Positions 44,796 to 53,561 of a stretch of DNA of 64,000 bases are shown piece by piece. The notes beneath the pieces were generated by a model. That model saw only the letters and a program-made list of their open reading frames with translations, was not told the DNA's origin and did not search any database. This stretch comes from Caldimonas thermodepolymerans (GTDB taxonomy: Bacteria; Pseudomonadota; Gammaproteobacteria; Burkholderiales; Burkholderiaceae_C). The translations under genes and the position numbers were made by a program. Positions within the stretch are counted from its first letter, which is position 1. Each line of letters starts with the position of its first letter. Location of the stretch: positions 1 through 64,000 of the forward strand of contig NZ_CP064338.1 of NCBI RefSeq assembly GCF_015476235.1, in the 5' to 3' direction.

Positions 44796-45459
44796 GGCGG
44801 CCTCCGTACAGCAGCCGGCCGCCCAGCCAGTTCAGCGCGTGGCGCACGGCCACGGCCAGCACCAGGTACATCGCGGTGGCGACGATGAAGGCCTCGAAGG
44901 CGCGGAAGTTGCGGCTCTGGATCAGGTTGGCCGCGTAGCTCAGTTCCTCGGTGGCGATCTGGCCGCACACTGCCGAGCCCAGCATCACGATGATGATCTG
45001 CGACACCAGCGCCGGCCACACGCGCCGCAGCGCGGGTGGCAGCACCACGTGCAGGAAGGTCTGCGCGCGCGTGAGCGCCAGGCTCGCGGCCGCCTCGAAC
45101 TGCCCGCGCGGCGTGGCCTGCACGCCGGCGCGCACGATCTCGGCGGCGTAGGCGCCCAGGTTGACCACCATCGCGATCACGCTCGAGCTCTCGGGCGTGA
45201 GCCGGAAGCCCAGCGCCGGCAGGCCGAAGAAGATGAAGAACAGCTGCACGATGAAGGGCGTGTTGCGGATCAGCTCCACGTAGGCCGCGACCAGCCAGCG
45301 CAGCGGCGCGGCGCCTTCGGTGCGCGCCCAGGCGCAGGCGATGCCGAGCACCATGCCGAACACGGCCGACACCGCGGTCAGCGCGAGCGTCCACGCTGCG
45401 CCGGTCAGCAGCAGCGGCCATTCGGCGAGCACCGCGAGGAAATCGAGTTCGATGGACAT
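44788..45459 (-). CDS. Polar amino acid ABC transporter permease
   Basis: A 223-residue permease, paralogue of its downstream neighbour, with the family motif VELIRNTPFIVQLFFIFFGLP and coupling loop GQFEAAASLALTRAQTFLHV. ATG 45459 (MSIELDFLA) is preferred to an in-frame GTG three codons upstream. It follows the binding protein gene with a 71-bp gap in the same operon. Confidence 0.92.
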   Translation of the reverse strand: MSIELDFLAVLAEWPLLLTGAAWTLALTAVSAVFGMVLGIACAWARTEGAAPLRWLVAAYVELIRNTPFIVQLFFIFFGLPALGFRLTPESSSVIAMVVNLGAYAAEIVRAGVQATPRGQFEAAASLALTRAQTFLHVVLPPALRRVWPALVSQIIIVMLGSAVCGQIATEELSYAANLIQSRNFRAFEAFIVATAMYLVLAVAVRHALNWLGGRLLYGGRRG

Positions 45460-45530
45460 GCGAAACACCGCTCAGGTCGGCGGCAGCGCCCGCGTGCGTG
45501 GCGCGCCGCCGTGGGGATGGCCGACGGGGC

Positions 45531-46325
45531 TCACTCCGGCAGGTTGCCGGCCGGACGCTTGAGCCACTTCTGCGCCAGCTGGTCGAGTTCGCCGGCGGCC
45601 TTGGCCTCGGCGATGATCGCGTTGACCTTCGCGCGCAGCGCGTCCTCGCCCTTGGCCACGCCGATGTAGTTCGGGCTGTCCTTGAGCAGCAGCTTGTATT
45701 CGGTGCGCAGGCCGGGGTTGCGCTGCATCATGTTCTCGGCCACCGACACGCCGGTGGCCACCAGCTGCGTCTGGCCCGAGACGTAGGCCGAGACGGTGGC
45801 GTTGTTGTCCTCGAAGCGGCGGATGTCGGTGCCGGCCGGGGCGACCTTGGTCAGCTCCTGGTCCTCGATCGCGCCGCGCGTGACGGCGATGGACTTGCCG
45901 GCCAGGTCCGCAGGCGACTTCACGGTGATCGAGGTCGGGCCGAACACCGCCTGGAAGAACGGCGAGTACGCGGCGGTGAAGTCGATCACCTTCTCGCGCT
46001 CGGGGTTCTTGCCCAGCGTCGAGATCACCAGGTCGGCCTTGCGGCTCTGCAGGTACGGGATGCGGTTGGCGCTGGTCACCGGCACCAGCTCGAGGCGCAC
46101 GCCCATCTTCTGCGCGATGAGCGCGGCCATGTCCACGTCCAGGCCCTGAGGCTTCAGGTCCACGCCGACGAAGCCGTAGGGCGGGAAGTCGGTCGGGATC
46201 GCGATGCGGATCAGCTTGTTCTTCTCGATGGCCTGCAATGCCGACTGCGCGTGCGCGCTGCCGAAGACACAGGCCAGGGCCAGGCCGGCGGCCGTGGCGA
46301 GGAGATGACGCTTGGAAGTGTTCAT
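45531..46325 (-). CDS. Polar amino acid ABC transporter substrate-binding protein
   Basis: A 264-residue periplasmic protein of the SBP_bac_3 family. A Sec signal (MNTSKRHLLATAAGLALACV, cleavage after AHA) is followed by IRIAIPTDFPPYGFVG, GLDVDMAALIAQKMGV and VISTLGKNPEREKVIDFTAAY, all typical of amino-acid binding proteins. Its start overlaps the stop of the GntR gene by 4 bp (ATGA), so regulator and binding protein are cotranscribed. The exact ligand is unknown. Confidence 0.92.
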   Translation of the reverse strand: MNTSKRHLLATAAGLALACVFGSAHAQSALQAIEKNKLIRIAIPTDFPPYGFVGVDLKPQGLDVDMAALIAQKMGVRLELVPVTSANRIPYLQSRKADLVISTLGKNPEREKVIDFTAAYSPFFQAVFGPTSITVKSPADLAGKSIAVTRGAIEDQELTKVAPAGTDIRRFEDNNATVSAYVSGQTQLVATGVSVAENMMQRNPGLRTEYKLLLKDSPNYIGVAKGEDALRAKVNAIIAEAKAAGELDQLAQKWLKRPAGNLPE

Positions 46326-47032
46326 GGGAGCGGCTCCTGGGTGAGTGGAAGGGGACGGAAAGGTGCCGGCGCCACCGGCGCGAGCGCGGCGCGCAGCTGG
46401 TCCAGCGGATCGGTCGCGGCGCGCTGCGGGCGCAGCGCCTGCTGCACGTGGCCGATGTGGTCGGCCATCAGCGCCTCGGCGCGGGCGATGTCGCCGGCCT
46501 CGAGCGCACTGACGATCTCCACGTGTTCCTGGCACGACTGGTGCGCGTCGTGCGTGGACTGGTAGAGCATCGCGATCAGCGTCGTGCGCGCGGTGTAGTC
46601 GCGCAGCGTCTCGGCCAGCAGGCGGTTGCCCAGGCACTCGGCGAGGCAGACGTGGAAGTCGCCCAGCAGGTAGCTGCGCAGGCCCACGTCGCCCCTGAGC
46701 GAGCGCTTTTCCTCGCGCAGGTGGCGCTTGAGCTTGTCGAGCTTGGCGCGGTCCATCGGCGCGGCGTGGCGGATCAGCCCGGTCTCGATCACGCGCCGGG
46801 CCTCGAAGGCTTCGCGCGCCTCGCTCTCGGTGGGCTGCATGACGAACCAGCCGCGGCGGGCACTGACGGTGACGATGCCGCGTGCGGCCAGCTGCATCAG
46901 CGCCTCGCGCACCAGGGTGCGGCTGCAGCCGAACAGCAGCGACAGCGCCTGCTCGCCCAGGCGGCTGCCGGGGGCGAGCTTCTGCGCCAGGATGGCCTCG
47001 ACGATGCGGTTCGCGATGTCGCTGGAGTTCAT
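46322..47032 (-). CDS. GntR-family regulator, FCD subfamily
   Basis: A 236-residue regulator with a winged HTH (AILAQKLAPGSRLGEQALS, CSRTLVREALMQLAARGIV) and an FCD domain (LGDFHVCLAECLGN, EHVEIVSALEAGD with conserved His). It is the first gene of the amino-acid importer operon and probably controls it in response to the imported ligand. Confidence 0.9.
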   Translation of the reverse strand: MNSSDIANRIVEAILAQKLAPGSRLGEQALSLLFGCSRTLVREALMQLAARGIVTVSARRGWFVMQPTESEAREAFEARRVIETGLIRHAAPMDRAKLDKLKRHLREEKRSLRGDVGLRSYLLGDFHVCLAECLGNRLLAETLRDYTARTTLIAMLYQSTHDAHQSCQEHVEIVSALEAGDIARAEALMADHIGHVQQALRPQRAATDPLDQLRAALAPVAPAPFRPLPLTQEPLP

Positions 47033-47216
47033 GAGGTGCGATCGGACGTTCGCACCCCGTCATGCGAGAACCGTGCCGTGGTCCTTCAGCCTTGTATGCA
47101 AGCCCTGCGCATCATCGGCGTGCACGGTGGCGGTGCGCATGCGCGGCATGCAGCGGCGCGCGCGCCCCGCGATGGCGCGCGGCGCACGGTGGGCGTGCGC
47201 CAAAGGGCGCGGGCGG

Positions 47217-47552
47217 TCACCAGGTGAGCCGCAGGTGGGCGCGCTTGCCGGCCACGCCGGCCCATTGCTCGTGGCCGTCCATCGGGGCCTTGGCCTGCGT
47301 GAGCGGGCGCCAGCCCGGGGCGCGGGCCAGGCGCGCGTTCAGTTCGACGAACTCGGCCTGCTGCGGGCTCACCTCGGCGGCGTTGACGATCGCGTCCACC
47401 GGGCATTGCGGCACGCACACCGAGCAGTCGATGCAGCCCTCGGGGTCGATCACCACGAAGTTGGGCCCCTCGACGAAGCAGTCCATGGGGCAGACGCTCA
47501 CGCAGTCGGTGTACTTGCACTGGATGCAGGCGTCGGTGACGATGAAGGGCAT
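47217..47552 (-). CDS. fdxA: 7Fe ferredoxin FdxA ([3Fe-4S][4Fe-4S])
   Basis: A 111-residue ferredoxin, a cytoplasmic electron carrier. The two cluster motifs are CIQCKYTDCVSVCPMDCF and CIDCSVCVPQCPVDAI, with the spacing of 7Fe/8Fe ferredoxins such as Azotobacter FdI and the proteobacterial FdxA group. ATG 47552 (MPFIVTDACIQCKYTDC) is chosen by family. It is monocistronic as far as can be seen, and no partner gene lies nearby. Confidence 0.93.
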   Translation of the reverse strand: MPFIVTDACIQCKYTDCVSVCPMDCFVEGPNFVVIDPEGCIDCSVCVPQCPVDAIVNAAEVSPQQAEFVELNARLARAPGWRPLTQAKAPMDGHEQWAGVAGKRAHLRLTW

Positions 47553-47889
47553 GGCAACTCCGGGAACGCAGCCGCCACGATAGCCGTGCGCGGCCGCCTG
47601 CGCTGCGCTGGGGCCTTGTGCGCAGGGCGCCGAAGCTGAAAGCCAGATGAAAGCCTGGCGCCCGGTCGCCCCGGAACCCAGCAGGAAGTGGCCAGAACGG
47701 TGCGCAGACCGCGTTTTCACGCCTGTTCTTGGGGCATCGCGCGCGTATCATGACGGGCGCCGCGCCCACCCACAGCGCGGCTTTTTGCGAGCCAAAGCGA
47801 GCAACTCATCATCGCCCCCCCGGTGCACGACGCCGGCGGTCGGCGTGGCTGGAAGTACGTCATGACCCTGTTCCCGACCGTCCATCCCC
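47553..47889. other. Divergent spacer between fdxA and the TRAP operon
   Basis: 337 bp with no supported gene. A TATCAT at about 47745-47750 could be a -10 element for the TRAP operon, but no clear -35 partner stands out. I see no strong palindrome comparable to those near the oxygenase genes. Confidence 0.4.
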
Positions 47890-48429
47890 ATGTCCCAGTC
47901 CCAACCCTCCGGGTCGGCCGCCGACGCGGCTGCGCGCGCCCCGGTGGCCGAGCCGCGCGCCCTGTTCATTGAAGACTGGCTCACGGTGATCGTGATGGCG
48001 CTGCTGGCGCTCATCACGTTCGCCAACGTGCTGGTCCGCTACTTCACCGACTCCTCGTTCGCCTGGACCGAGGAGTTCTCCATCTTCCTGATGATCCTGC
48101 TGGCCATGGTGGCGGGATCCGCCGCCGTGGCCCGCGACGCCCACATCCGCATCGAGTGGTTCGTCGAGCGCGGCTCCGAGCGTCGCCGCCGGCGCCTGGC
48201 GCAGTTCGGCGCGCTGATGGTGGCCCTGCTGTTCGCGCTGATCGCCGCACTCAGCGTGCGCGTCGTGTGGGACGACTACCGCTTCGAGGAGACGTCTCCC
48301 GGCATCGGCGTGCCGCAGTGGTGGTACTCGATCTGGCTGCCGGTGTGCTGCACGTTGATCACGCTGCGCGCCATCGGCCTGTTCCTGCGCCAGCGCCGGG
48401 CCGCGCAGGCCGCGGAGGGTGACGCATGA
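47890..48429 (+). CDS. TRAP transporter small permease (DctQ type)
   Basis: A 179-residue membrane protein with four helices, matching DctQ: LTVIVMALLALITFANVLVRYF in the first helix and FAWTEEFSIFLMILLAMV in the second. TRAP systems import organic acids or related anions driven by a Na+ gradient. It overlaps the large permease gene by 4 bp. Confidence 0.9.
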   Translation: MSQSQPSGSAADAAARAPVAEPRALFIEDWLTVIVMALLALITFANVLVRYFTDSSFAWTEEFSIFLMILLAMVAGSAAVARDAHIRIEWFVERGSERRRRRLAQFGALMVALLFALIAALSVRVVWDDYRFEETSPGIGVPQWWYSIWLPVCCTLITLRAIGLFLRQRRAAQAAEGDA

Positions 48430-49724
48430 TCGCCACCCTGCTGTTTGCGGCCTTCTTCATCATGATGTTCGTGGGCGTGCCCATCGGGGCCGCCCTGGGC
48501 CTGGCCGGCGCGGCGGCGATCGCGCTGGCCAACTCGGAGGTGCAGTGGTTCGGCCTGCTGGCCGTGCCGCAGAACTTCTACGCGGGCCTGGGCAAGTACC
48601 CGCTGCTGGCCATCCCGATGTTCGTGCTGGTCGGCTCGATCTTCGACCGCTCGGGCGTGGCCGCACGCCTGGTGAACTTCGCGGTGTCCATCGTCGGGCG
48701 CGGGCCTGGCATGCTGCCGCTGGTGGCGATCGCCGTGGCGATGTTCCTCGGCGGCATCTCGGGCTCGGGCCCGGCCAACGCGGCGGCCGTGGGCGGCGTG
48801 ATGATCGCGGCGATGAGCCGCGCCGGCTATCCCGGTTCGTTCTCGGCCAGCGTGGTGGGCGCGGCGGCGTCGACCGACATCCTGATCCCGCCCTCGGTGG
48901 CCTTCATCATCTACTCGGTGCTGGTGCCGGGCGCCTCGGTGCCCGCGCTGTTCGCCGCCGGCATGGTGCCGGGCGTGCTGGCTGGCCTGGCGCTGATCGT
49001 GCCGGCGGTGTGGATGGCGCGCCGCCACGGCATGGGCGCGCTGGAAGCCGACCTGCCCAAGCCGCCGTTCTGGAAGAGCCTGCGCGAAGCCTCCTGGGGG
49101 CTGGCCGCGCCGGTGCTGATCCTGGGCGGCATGCGCGCCGGCTGGTTCACGCCCACCGAGGCCGCGGTGGTCGCGGTGTTCTACGGGCTGTTCGTCGGCA
49201 TGGTGATCCACCGCACGATCGGCGTGCGCGACCTGTTCGTGATCCTGCGCGAGGCGGGGGAGCTCTCCGCGGTGATCCTGCTGGTGGTCTCGCTGGCGGG
49301 CATCTTCGCGTTCTCGCTGTCGACGCTCGGCGTGATCGACCCGATCACCCGTGCCATCGTGAACTCGGGCGTGGGCGAGTACGGCGTGCTGGCGCTGCTG
49401 ATCCTGATGCTGGTGGTGCTGGGCATGTTCCTCGACGGCATCTCGATCTTCCTGATCTTCGTGCCGCTGCTGGCGCCCATCATGCAGCACTACCAGTGGG
49501 ACCCGGTCTGGTTCGGCGTGCTGCTGACGCTCAACGTCGCGCTGGGCCAGTTCACCCCGCCGCTGGCGGTGAACCTGATGGTCTCGTGCCGCATCGCCGG
49601 CGTGCCGATGGAATCGACCACGCGCTGGGTGATCCCGATGATCGTCGCGATGATCATCGTGATGATCGCGGTGATCGCGTTCCCGCAGGTCGCCTTGTGG
49701 CTGCCGACCGCCCTCGGCTATTGA
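48426..49724 (+). CDS. TRAP transporter large permease (DctM type)
   Basis: A 432-residue polytopic protein with about 12-13 helices and typical DctM segments: FFIMMFVGVPIGAALGLAGA, GGISGSGPANAAAVGGVMI, VGAAASTDILIPPSVAFIIY and FTPPLAVNLMV. It forms the transport channel with the small permease and receives ligand from the DctP protein 67 bp downstream. Confidence 0.93.
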   Translation: MIATLLFAAFFIMMFVGVPIGAALGLAGAAAIALANSEVQWFGLLAVPQNFYAGLGKYPLLAIPMFVLVGSIFDRSGVAARLVNFAVSIVGRGPGMLPLVAIAVAMFLGGISGSGPANAAAVGGVMIAAMSRAGYPGSFSASVVGAAASTDILIPPSVAFIIYSVLVPGASVPALFAAGMVPGVLAGLALIVPAVWMARRHGMGALEADLPKPPFWKSLREASWGLAAPVLILGGMRAGWFTPTEAAVVAVFYGLFVGMVIHRTIGVRDLFVILREAGELSAVILLVVSLAGIFAFSLSTLGVIDPITRAIVNSGVGEYGVLALLILMLVVLGMFLDGISIFLIFVPLLAPIMQHYQWDPVWFGVLLTLNVALGQFTPPLAVNLMVSCRIAGVPMESTTRWVIPMIVAMIIVMIAVIAFPQVALWLPTALGY

Positions 49725-49791
49725 TGACAGAGACAACCACCCCCGGGCCGCACGTCGGCCAGGATTTCATCCCAACCAGGAGACTCGTCCC

Positions 49792-50823
49792 ATGAAGAAA
49801 CGCACTTTCACCGCTTCCCTGCTCGCCGCCGTGGCGGCGGTGGCCTTCAGCGCCCCGGCGCTGGCCCAGAACTACAAGAGCGAGTACCGCATGTCGCTGG
49901 TGCTGGGCACGGCCTTCCCGTGGGGCAAGGGCGGCGAGATCTGGGCCAACAAGGTCCGCGAGCGCACCAACGGCCGCATCAACATCAAGCTCTACCCCGG
50001 CGTGTCGCTGCTGCAGGGCGACCAGACCCGCGAGTTCTCGGCGCTGCGCCAGGGCGTGATCGACATGGCCGTGGGCTCGACCATCAACTGGTCGCCGCAG
50101 GTCAAGCAGCTGAACCTGTTCTCGCTGCCGTTCCTGTTCCCCGACTACGCCGCGGTGGATGCCGTGACGCAGGGCGAGGTCGGCAAGCGCATCTTCCAGA
50201 CGCTGGAGAAGTCCGGCGTGGTGCCGCTGGCCTGGGGCGAGAACGGCTACCGCGAGATCTCCAACTCCAAGCGCCCGATCCGCACGCCCGACGACCTGAA
50301 GGGCCTGAAGATCCGCGTGGTGGGCTCGCCGCTGTTCCTCGACACCTTCACCGCGCTGGGCGCCAACCCCACCCAGATGAGCTGGGCCGACGCGCAGCCC
50401 GCGTTCGCCAGCGGCGCCGTGGACGGCCAGGAGAACCCGATCTCCGTCTACCAGGCCGCCAAGCTGCACACCGTGAACCAGAAGTACATCACGATGTGGG
50501 GCTACATCAACGACCCGCTGATCTTCGTCGTCAACAAGGACGTCTGGAACTCCTGGACGCCGGAAGACCGCGAGATCGTGCGCCAGGCCGCCATCGAGGC
50601 CGGCCAGGAGGAGATCGCCATCGCGCGCAAGGGCATGGTGGAAGCCGACAAGCCGCTGCTCAAAGAGCTGGAAGCCAACGGCGTGACCGTCACGCAGCTG
50701 ACCGAGCAGGAGCGCGCGGCCTTCGTGAAGGCCACGCGCAGCGTCTACGACAAGTGGAAGAAACAGATCGGCGCCGACCTGGTGGAAGCCGCCGAGAAGG
50801 CGATCGCGGCGCGCAAGAAGTGA
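49792..50823 (+). CDS. TRAP transporter substrate-binding protein (DctP type)
   Basis: A 343-residue periplasmic protein with a clear Sec signal (MKKRTFTASLLAAVAAVAFS, cleavage at ALAQN). The DctP fold is indicated by GGEIWANKVRERTNGRINIK, the DLKGLKIRV segment with the carboxylate-binding arginine, and AFASGAVDGQENP. It ends at a strong terminator. The ligand is unknown; the neighbouring oxygenase and hydrolase genes suggest a carboxylate they act on. Confidence 0.92.
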   Translation: MKKRTFTASLLAAVAAVAFSAPALAQNYKSEYRMSLVLGTAFPWGKGGEIWANKVRERTNGRINIKLYPGVSLLQGDQTREFSALRQGVIDMAVGSTINWSPQVKQLNLFSLPFLFPDYAAVDAVTQGEVGKRIFQTLEKSGVVPLAWGENGYREISNSKRPIRTPDDLKGLKIRVVGSPLFLDTFTALGANPTQMSWADAQPAFASGAVDGQENPISVYQAAKLHTVNQKYITMWGYINDPLIFVVNKDVWNSWTPEDREIVRQAAIEAGQEEIAIARKGMVEADKPLLKELEANGVTVTQLTEQERAAFVKATRSVYDKWKKQIGADLVEAAEKAIAARKK

Positions 50824-50864
50824 TGCGTGCCTGAGGCCCCGGGCCGAGGGGCCTCCCGCCTGAC

Positions 50865-50896
50865 GACAACCCCGCTGCGGCGGGGTTGTCCGTTTT
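50865..50896 (+). terminator. Intrinsic terminator of the TRAP operon
   Basis: GACAACCCCGC (50865-50875) and GCGGGGTTGTC (50880-50890) form an 11-bp stem with loop TGCG, followed by CGTTTT. It separates dctP from the convergent oxygenase gene, whose stop codon abuts the T-run. Confidence 0.88.
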
Positions 50897-51903
50897 CACG
50901 CCGCCACCGGCTGCGCCGCGGCGATGGCGTGTTCCTTCTCCCACATGTAGTCCCCTGCCTGGATGGGCTCGAACAGCGGGCCGTCGCGGCCGACGCAGGT
51001 GGGGATGCAGGCGATCTGGGCGTCGTCGTTGGGGTGCAGGAAGTAGGCGATCGACTGGCGCGGGCGCAGCGGGCTGCCCGGCGGCGGGTTGACCACGCGG
51101 TGGAAGTTGGAGCGCCAGCGGTCGTTGGTCCAGCGCTGCATCATGTCGCCGATGTTGATCACGAAGCCGTCGCGCAGGTAGGGCACGTCCATCCATTCGC
51201 CTGTCAGGCTGCGCACCTGCAGGCCGCCCGGTGCGTCGCTCGGGGCCAGGATCGTGAGGCTGCCGTAATCGGTGTGGGCACCGGCGCGCAGCTGGCCCGG
51301 CAGCGGCTCGACCTTCTGCGCCGGGTAATGGATGGTGCTGAGCACCGAGAAGTGGCGGTCGATCTTGTCGTCGAACCAGTGCTCGGGCAGCCCCAGCGCC
51401 ATCGCGAACAGGCGCATCAGCGTCGCGCCGAGCGCCTCCATCGCGCGGTAGTAGGCGGGGGCGACCGCCGCGAACCCGGCCGGCTGCGAGGGCCAGCGGT
51501 TGGCGCGGTGGAAGCGCGCGGCCGACGGCGTGGTGGCCAGGCGCTCGCCGTCCAGGTGCCCCACCATGAAGTACTCGCGCAGGTCGGGCGGCGCGGTCTC
51601 GCCTTCCTTGGCGGCCAGGCCCGAGGCGGCCATCGCGTGGTAGCCGTGGTGCGTGCCGGGGGCGGCGAGCACCGCCTGCTTGACCTCGGCGGGGGCGGCG
51701 AAGAACTCGCGCGAGACCTCGAACCAGCGGTCCAGCAGGGCCAGGTCCAGCCCGTGGCCGGTGACGACCAGGAAGCCGATCTCGCGGTTGATGCGGTCCA
51801 CCTCCCCGGCCACCGCCTGGCGCTGCGCCGGGGTGCCGTGGAGGAAAGGGGCGATGTCGACCACCGGGACGTGGTCCAGCGCGGCGTGGGGTGGGGTGTG
51901 CAT
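50896..51903 (-). CDS. 2OG-Fe(II) oxygenase, isopenicillin-N-synthase-like
   Basis: A 335-residue non-haem iron enzyme with a DIOX_N domain (EIGFLVVTGHGLD) and iron ligands His210-x-Asp212 (AGAHTDYGSLTIL) and His268 (NFHRVVNP), plus Arg282-x-Ser284 for 2-oxoglutarate. It is related to the product of 54528-55550. ATG 51903 follows AAAGGAAA at close spacing. It is divergent from the hydrolase-GntR pair across a 69-bp gap that holds a perfect palindrome. Substrate unknown; plant and fungal relatives act on small metabolites, and thymine 7-hydroxylase has the same fold. Confidence 0.85.
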   Translation of the reverse strand: MHTPPHAALDHVPVVDIAPFLHGTPAQRQAVAGEVDRINREIGFLVVTGHGLDLALLDRWFEVSREFFAAPAEVKQAVLAAPGTHHGYHAMAASGLAAKEGETAPPDLREYFMVGHLDGERLATTPSAARFHRANRWPSQPAGFAAVAPAYYRAMEALGATLMRLFAMALGLPEHWFDDKIDRHFSVLSTIHYPAQKVEPLPGQLRAGAHTDYGSLTILAPSDAPGGLQVRSLTGEWMDVPYLRDGFVINIGDMMQRWTNDRWRSNFHRVVNPPPGSPLRPRQSIAYFLHPNDDAQIACIPTCVGRDGPLFEPIQAGDYMWEKEHAIAAAQPVAA

Positions 51904-51916
51904 GATTTCCTTTGCT

Positions 51917-51930
51917 GATTGTGCACAATC
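51917..51930. promoter_or_regulatory. Operator-like palindrome GATTGTGCACAATC
   Basis: A perfect 14-bp palindrome between the divergent oxygenase (50896-51903) and hydrolase genes. Its half-site matches part of a sequence at 54382-54393 before the regulator and second oxygenase. T-T-G-T-N2-A-C-A-A dyads are common targets of FCD-type GntR regulators, two of which are encoded within 2.4 kb. Confidence 0.65.
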
Positions 51931-51972
51931 TGTGGTTAATATAATGCACATCCTCACCCGACGCCAACCGCG

Positions 51973-52815
51973 ATGCACAACCCCGCCTCCTCCACCTACC
52001 GCGGCATGGACCGCGCCGCCCTCGACGTGGCTTACAACAACCGTGCCGTGGTGCCGGACTGGGAGGGCTACCTGGCCCGCTGGCGCGCCCGCAGCGACGT
52101 CGTCTACGGCCAGGCCAGCGCCCGCGACCTGGCCTACGGCCCGGCGCCGCGCCAGCGCCTGGACCTGCTGCTGGCGCCCGACCCGCAGGCGCCGACCGTG
52201 CTGTTCCTGCACGGCGGCTACTGGCAGTGGAACGACAAGGAAGGCCAGGCCTTCGTGGCCGAGGGCCTGCTGCCCCGCGGGCTGTCGGTCGCGGTGGGCG
52301 AGTACACGCTGGCGCCGCAGGCCTCGATCGACGACATCTGCGCCGAGGCGCGCGCCCAGGTGGCGTTCCTCGCCGCCGAGCTGCAACGGCGCGGCCGCCG
52401 GCCGCAGCTGCTGCTGTGCGGCATCTCCACCGGCGCACACCTGATGGCCTGCGCGCTGGACCACCCGGCCGTGCGCGGCGCGCTGCTGATCAGCGGCATC
52501 TACGACCTGGAACCGATCCGGCTGTCCTCGCTCAATGACGCGATCGGCATGGACGCCGGCGCGGCGCGGCGCAACTCGCCGCTGCACGCGATTCCCCCGC
52601 AGCTGCCGCCGGTGGTGCTGGCCTTCGGCGCCGAGGAGCGCCCCGAGATCCGCCGTCAGAGCGCCGACTACGCCGCCGCGCTGCAGGCGCTGGGGCACCG
52701 GGTCGAGGTGCTGCCGGTGGCGGGCGCGGACCATTTCTCGGTGCTCGAGACCCTGGCCGATCCGGCCGGCGTGCTGGCGCAGCGCATGCGCCGGCTGGCG
52801 GAGGCCGTGGCATGA
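51973..52815 (+). CDS. Alpha/beta hydrolase, kynurenine-formamidase-like
   Basis: A 280-residue hydrolase with the family motif FLHGGYWQW (oxyanion hole), nucleophile elbow GISTGAH, an acid region LAFGAEERPE and catalytic His in GADHFSVLE. HGGYWQ is typical of arylformamidase-like enzymes, which open N-formyl or amide bonds. It is divergent from an oxygenase gene and overlaps the GntR gene by 4 bp, so enzyme and regulator are coexpressed. Substrate unknown. Confidence 0.85.
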   Translation: MHNPASSTYRGMDRAALDVAYNNRAVVPDWEGYLARWRARSDVVYGQASARDLAYGPAPRQRLDLLLAPDPQAPTVLFLHGGYWQWNDKEGQAFVAEGLLPRGLSVAVGEYTLAPQASIDDICAEARAQVAFLAAELQRRGRRPQLLLCGISTGAHLMACALDHPAVRGALLISGIYDLEPIRLSSLNDAIGMDAGAARRNSPLHAIPPQLPPVVLAFGAEERPEIRRQSADYAAALQALGHRVEVLPVAGADHFSVLETLADPAGVLAQRMRRLAEAVA

Positions 52816-53552
52816 CGCGCGCCGCGCCGCCCGCGCCCGTCGAGCTCGAGGCCGACCGCTTTACCGGCCTGAACGAGATCGAGTCCGGTGTGGCGCGCCA
52901 GATCATCGCGGCCATCGCCGAGCGGCGCCTGATGCCGGGCACGCGGCTGACCGAGGAGGAGATGTCGCGCCTGCTGGGCGTCAGCCGGGAGCGCATCCGG
53001 CGCGTGCTGCTGGTGCTGTCGCAGCACGGCATCCTCGACATCGCCCCGAACCGCGGCGCCTTCGTCGCGGTGCCCACGCCCGCGCAGCGGCGCGAGGCCT
53101 TCGAGCTGCGCCAGCTGCTGGAGCGCCACATCGTCACCGCGCTGTGCGCGCGGCCCCCGGCCGAGCGTCGGCAGATGGCCGCGGCACTGCACGCCCACGT
53201 GCAGGAGGAGCAGGCCGCCGGCACCGCGCGCGACCGCGCCCTGCAGATCCGCCTGTCGGGCGACTTCCACCTCAAGCTCGCGGCGCTGCACGGCAACGCG
53301 CAGATGCTGCGCACGCTGCGCGAGACCATGCGCCGCATGTCGCTGGCACTGGCCGCGCAGCCGCCGCTGCAGGCCGACCTGGACTGCTCGATCAACGAGC
53401 ACCTGCCGCTGGTCGAGGCCATCGAACGCGGCGATGCCGCGCAGGCCGCGCAGCTGATGGACGGGCACCTCGCCCACGTCGAGCAGCACCTGGTCGAGCC
53501 CGGGCGCGGCGACGACAGTCCGCTGGCGCGGGCCTTCAAGCCGGCGCGCTGA
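52812..53552 (+). CDS. GntR-family regulator, FCD subfamily
   Basis: A 246-residue transcription factor with a winged HTH (AAIAERRLMPGTRLTEEEMS, VSRERIRRVLLVLSQHGIL) and an FCD domain (SGDFHLKLAALHGNAQML, NEHLPLVEAIERGDA). It is translationally coupled to the hydrolase gene. It faces the second GntR gene, which it meets tail to tail with a 9-bp gap. A candidate binder of the palindrome at 51917-51930. Confidence 0.9.
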   Translation: MTRAAPPAPVELEADRFTGLNEIESGVARQIIAAIAERRLMPGTRLTEEEMSRLLGVSRERIRRVLLVLSQHGILDIAPNRGAFVAVPTPAQRREAFELRQLLERHIVTALCARPPAERRQMAAALHAHVQEEQAAGTARDRALQIRLSGDFHLKLAALHGNAQMLRTLRETMRRMSLALAAQPPLQADLDCSINEHLPLVEAIERGDAAQAAQLMDGHLAHVEQHLVEPGRGDDSPLARAFKPAR

Positions 53553-53561
53553 ACGGCCGCG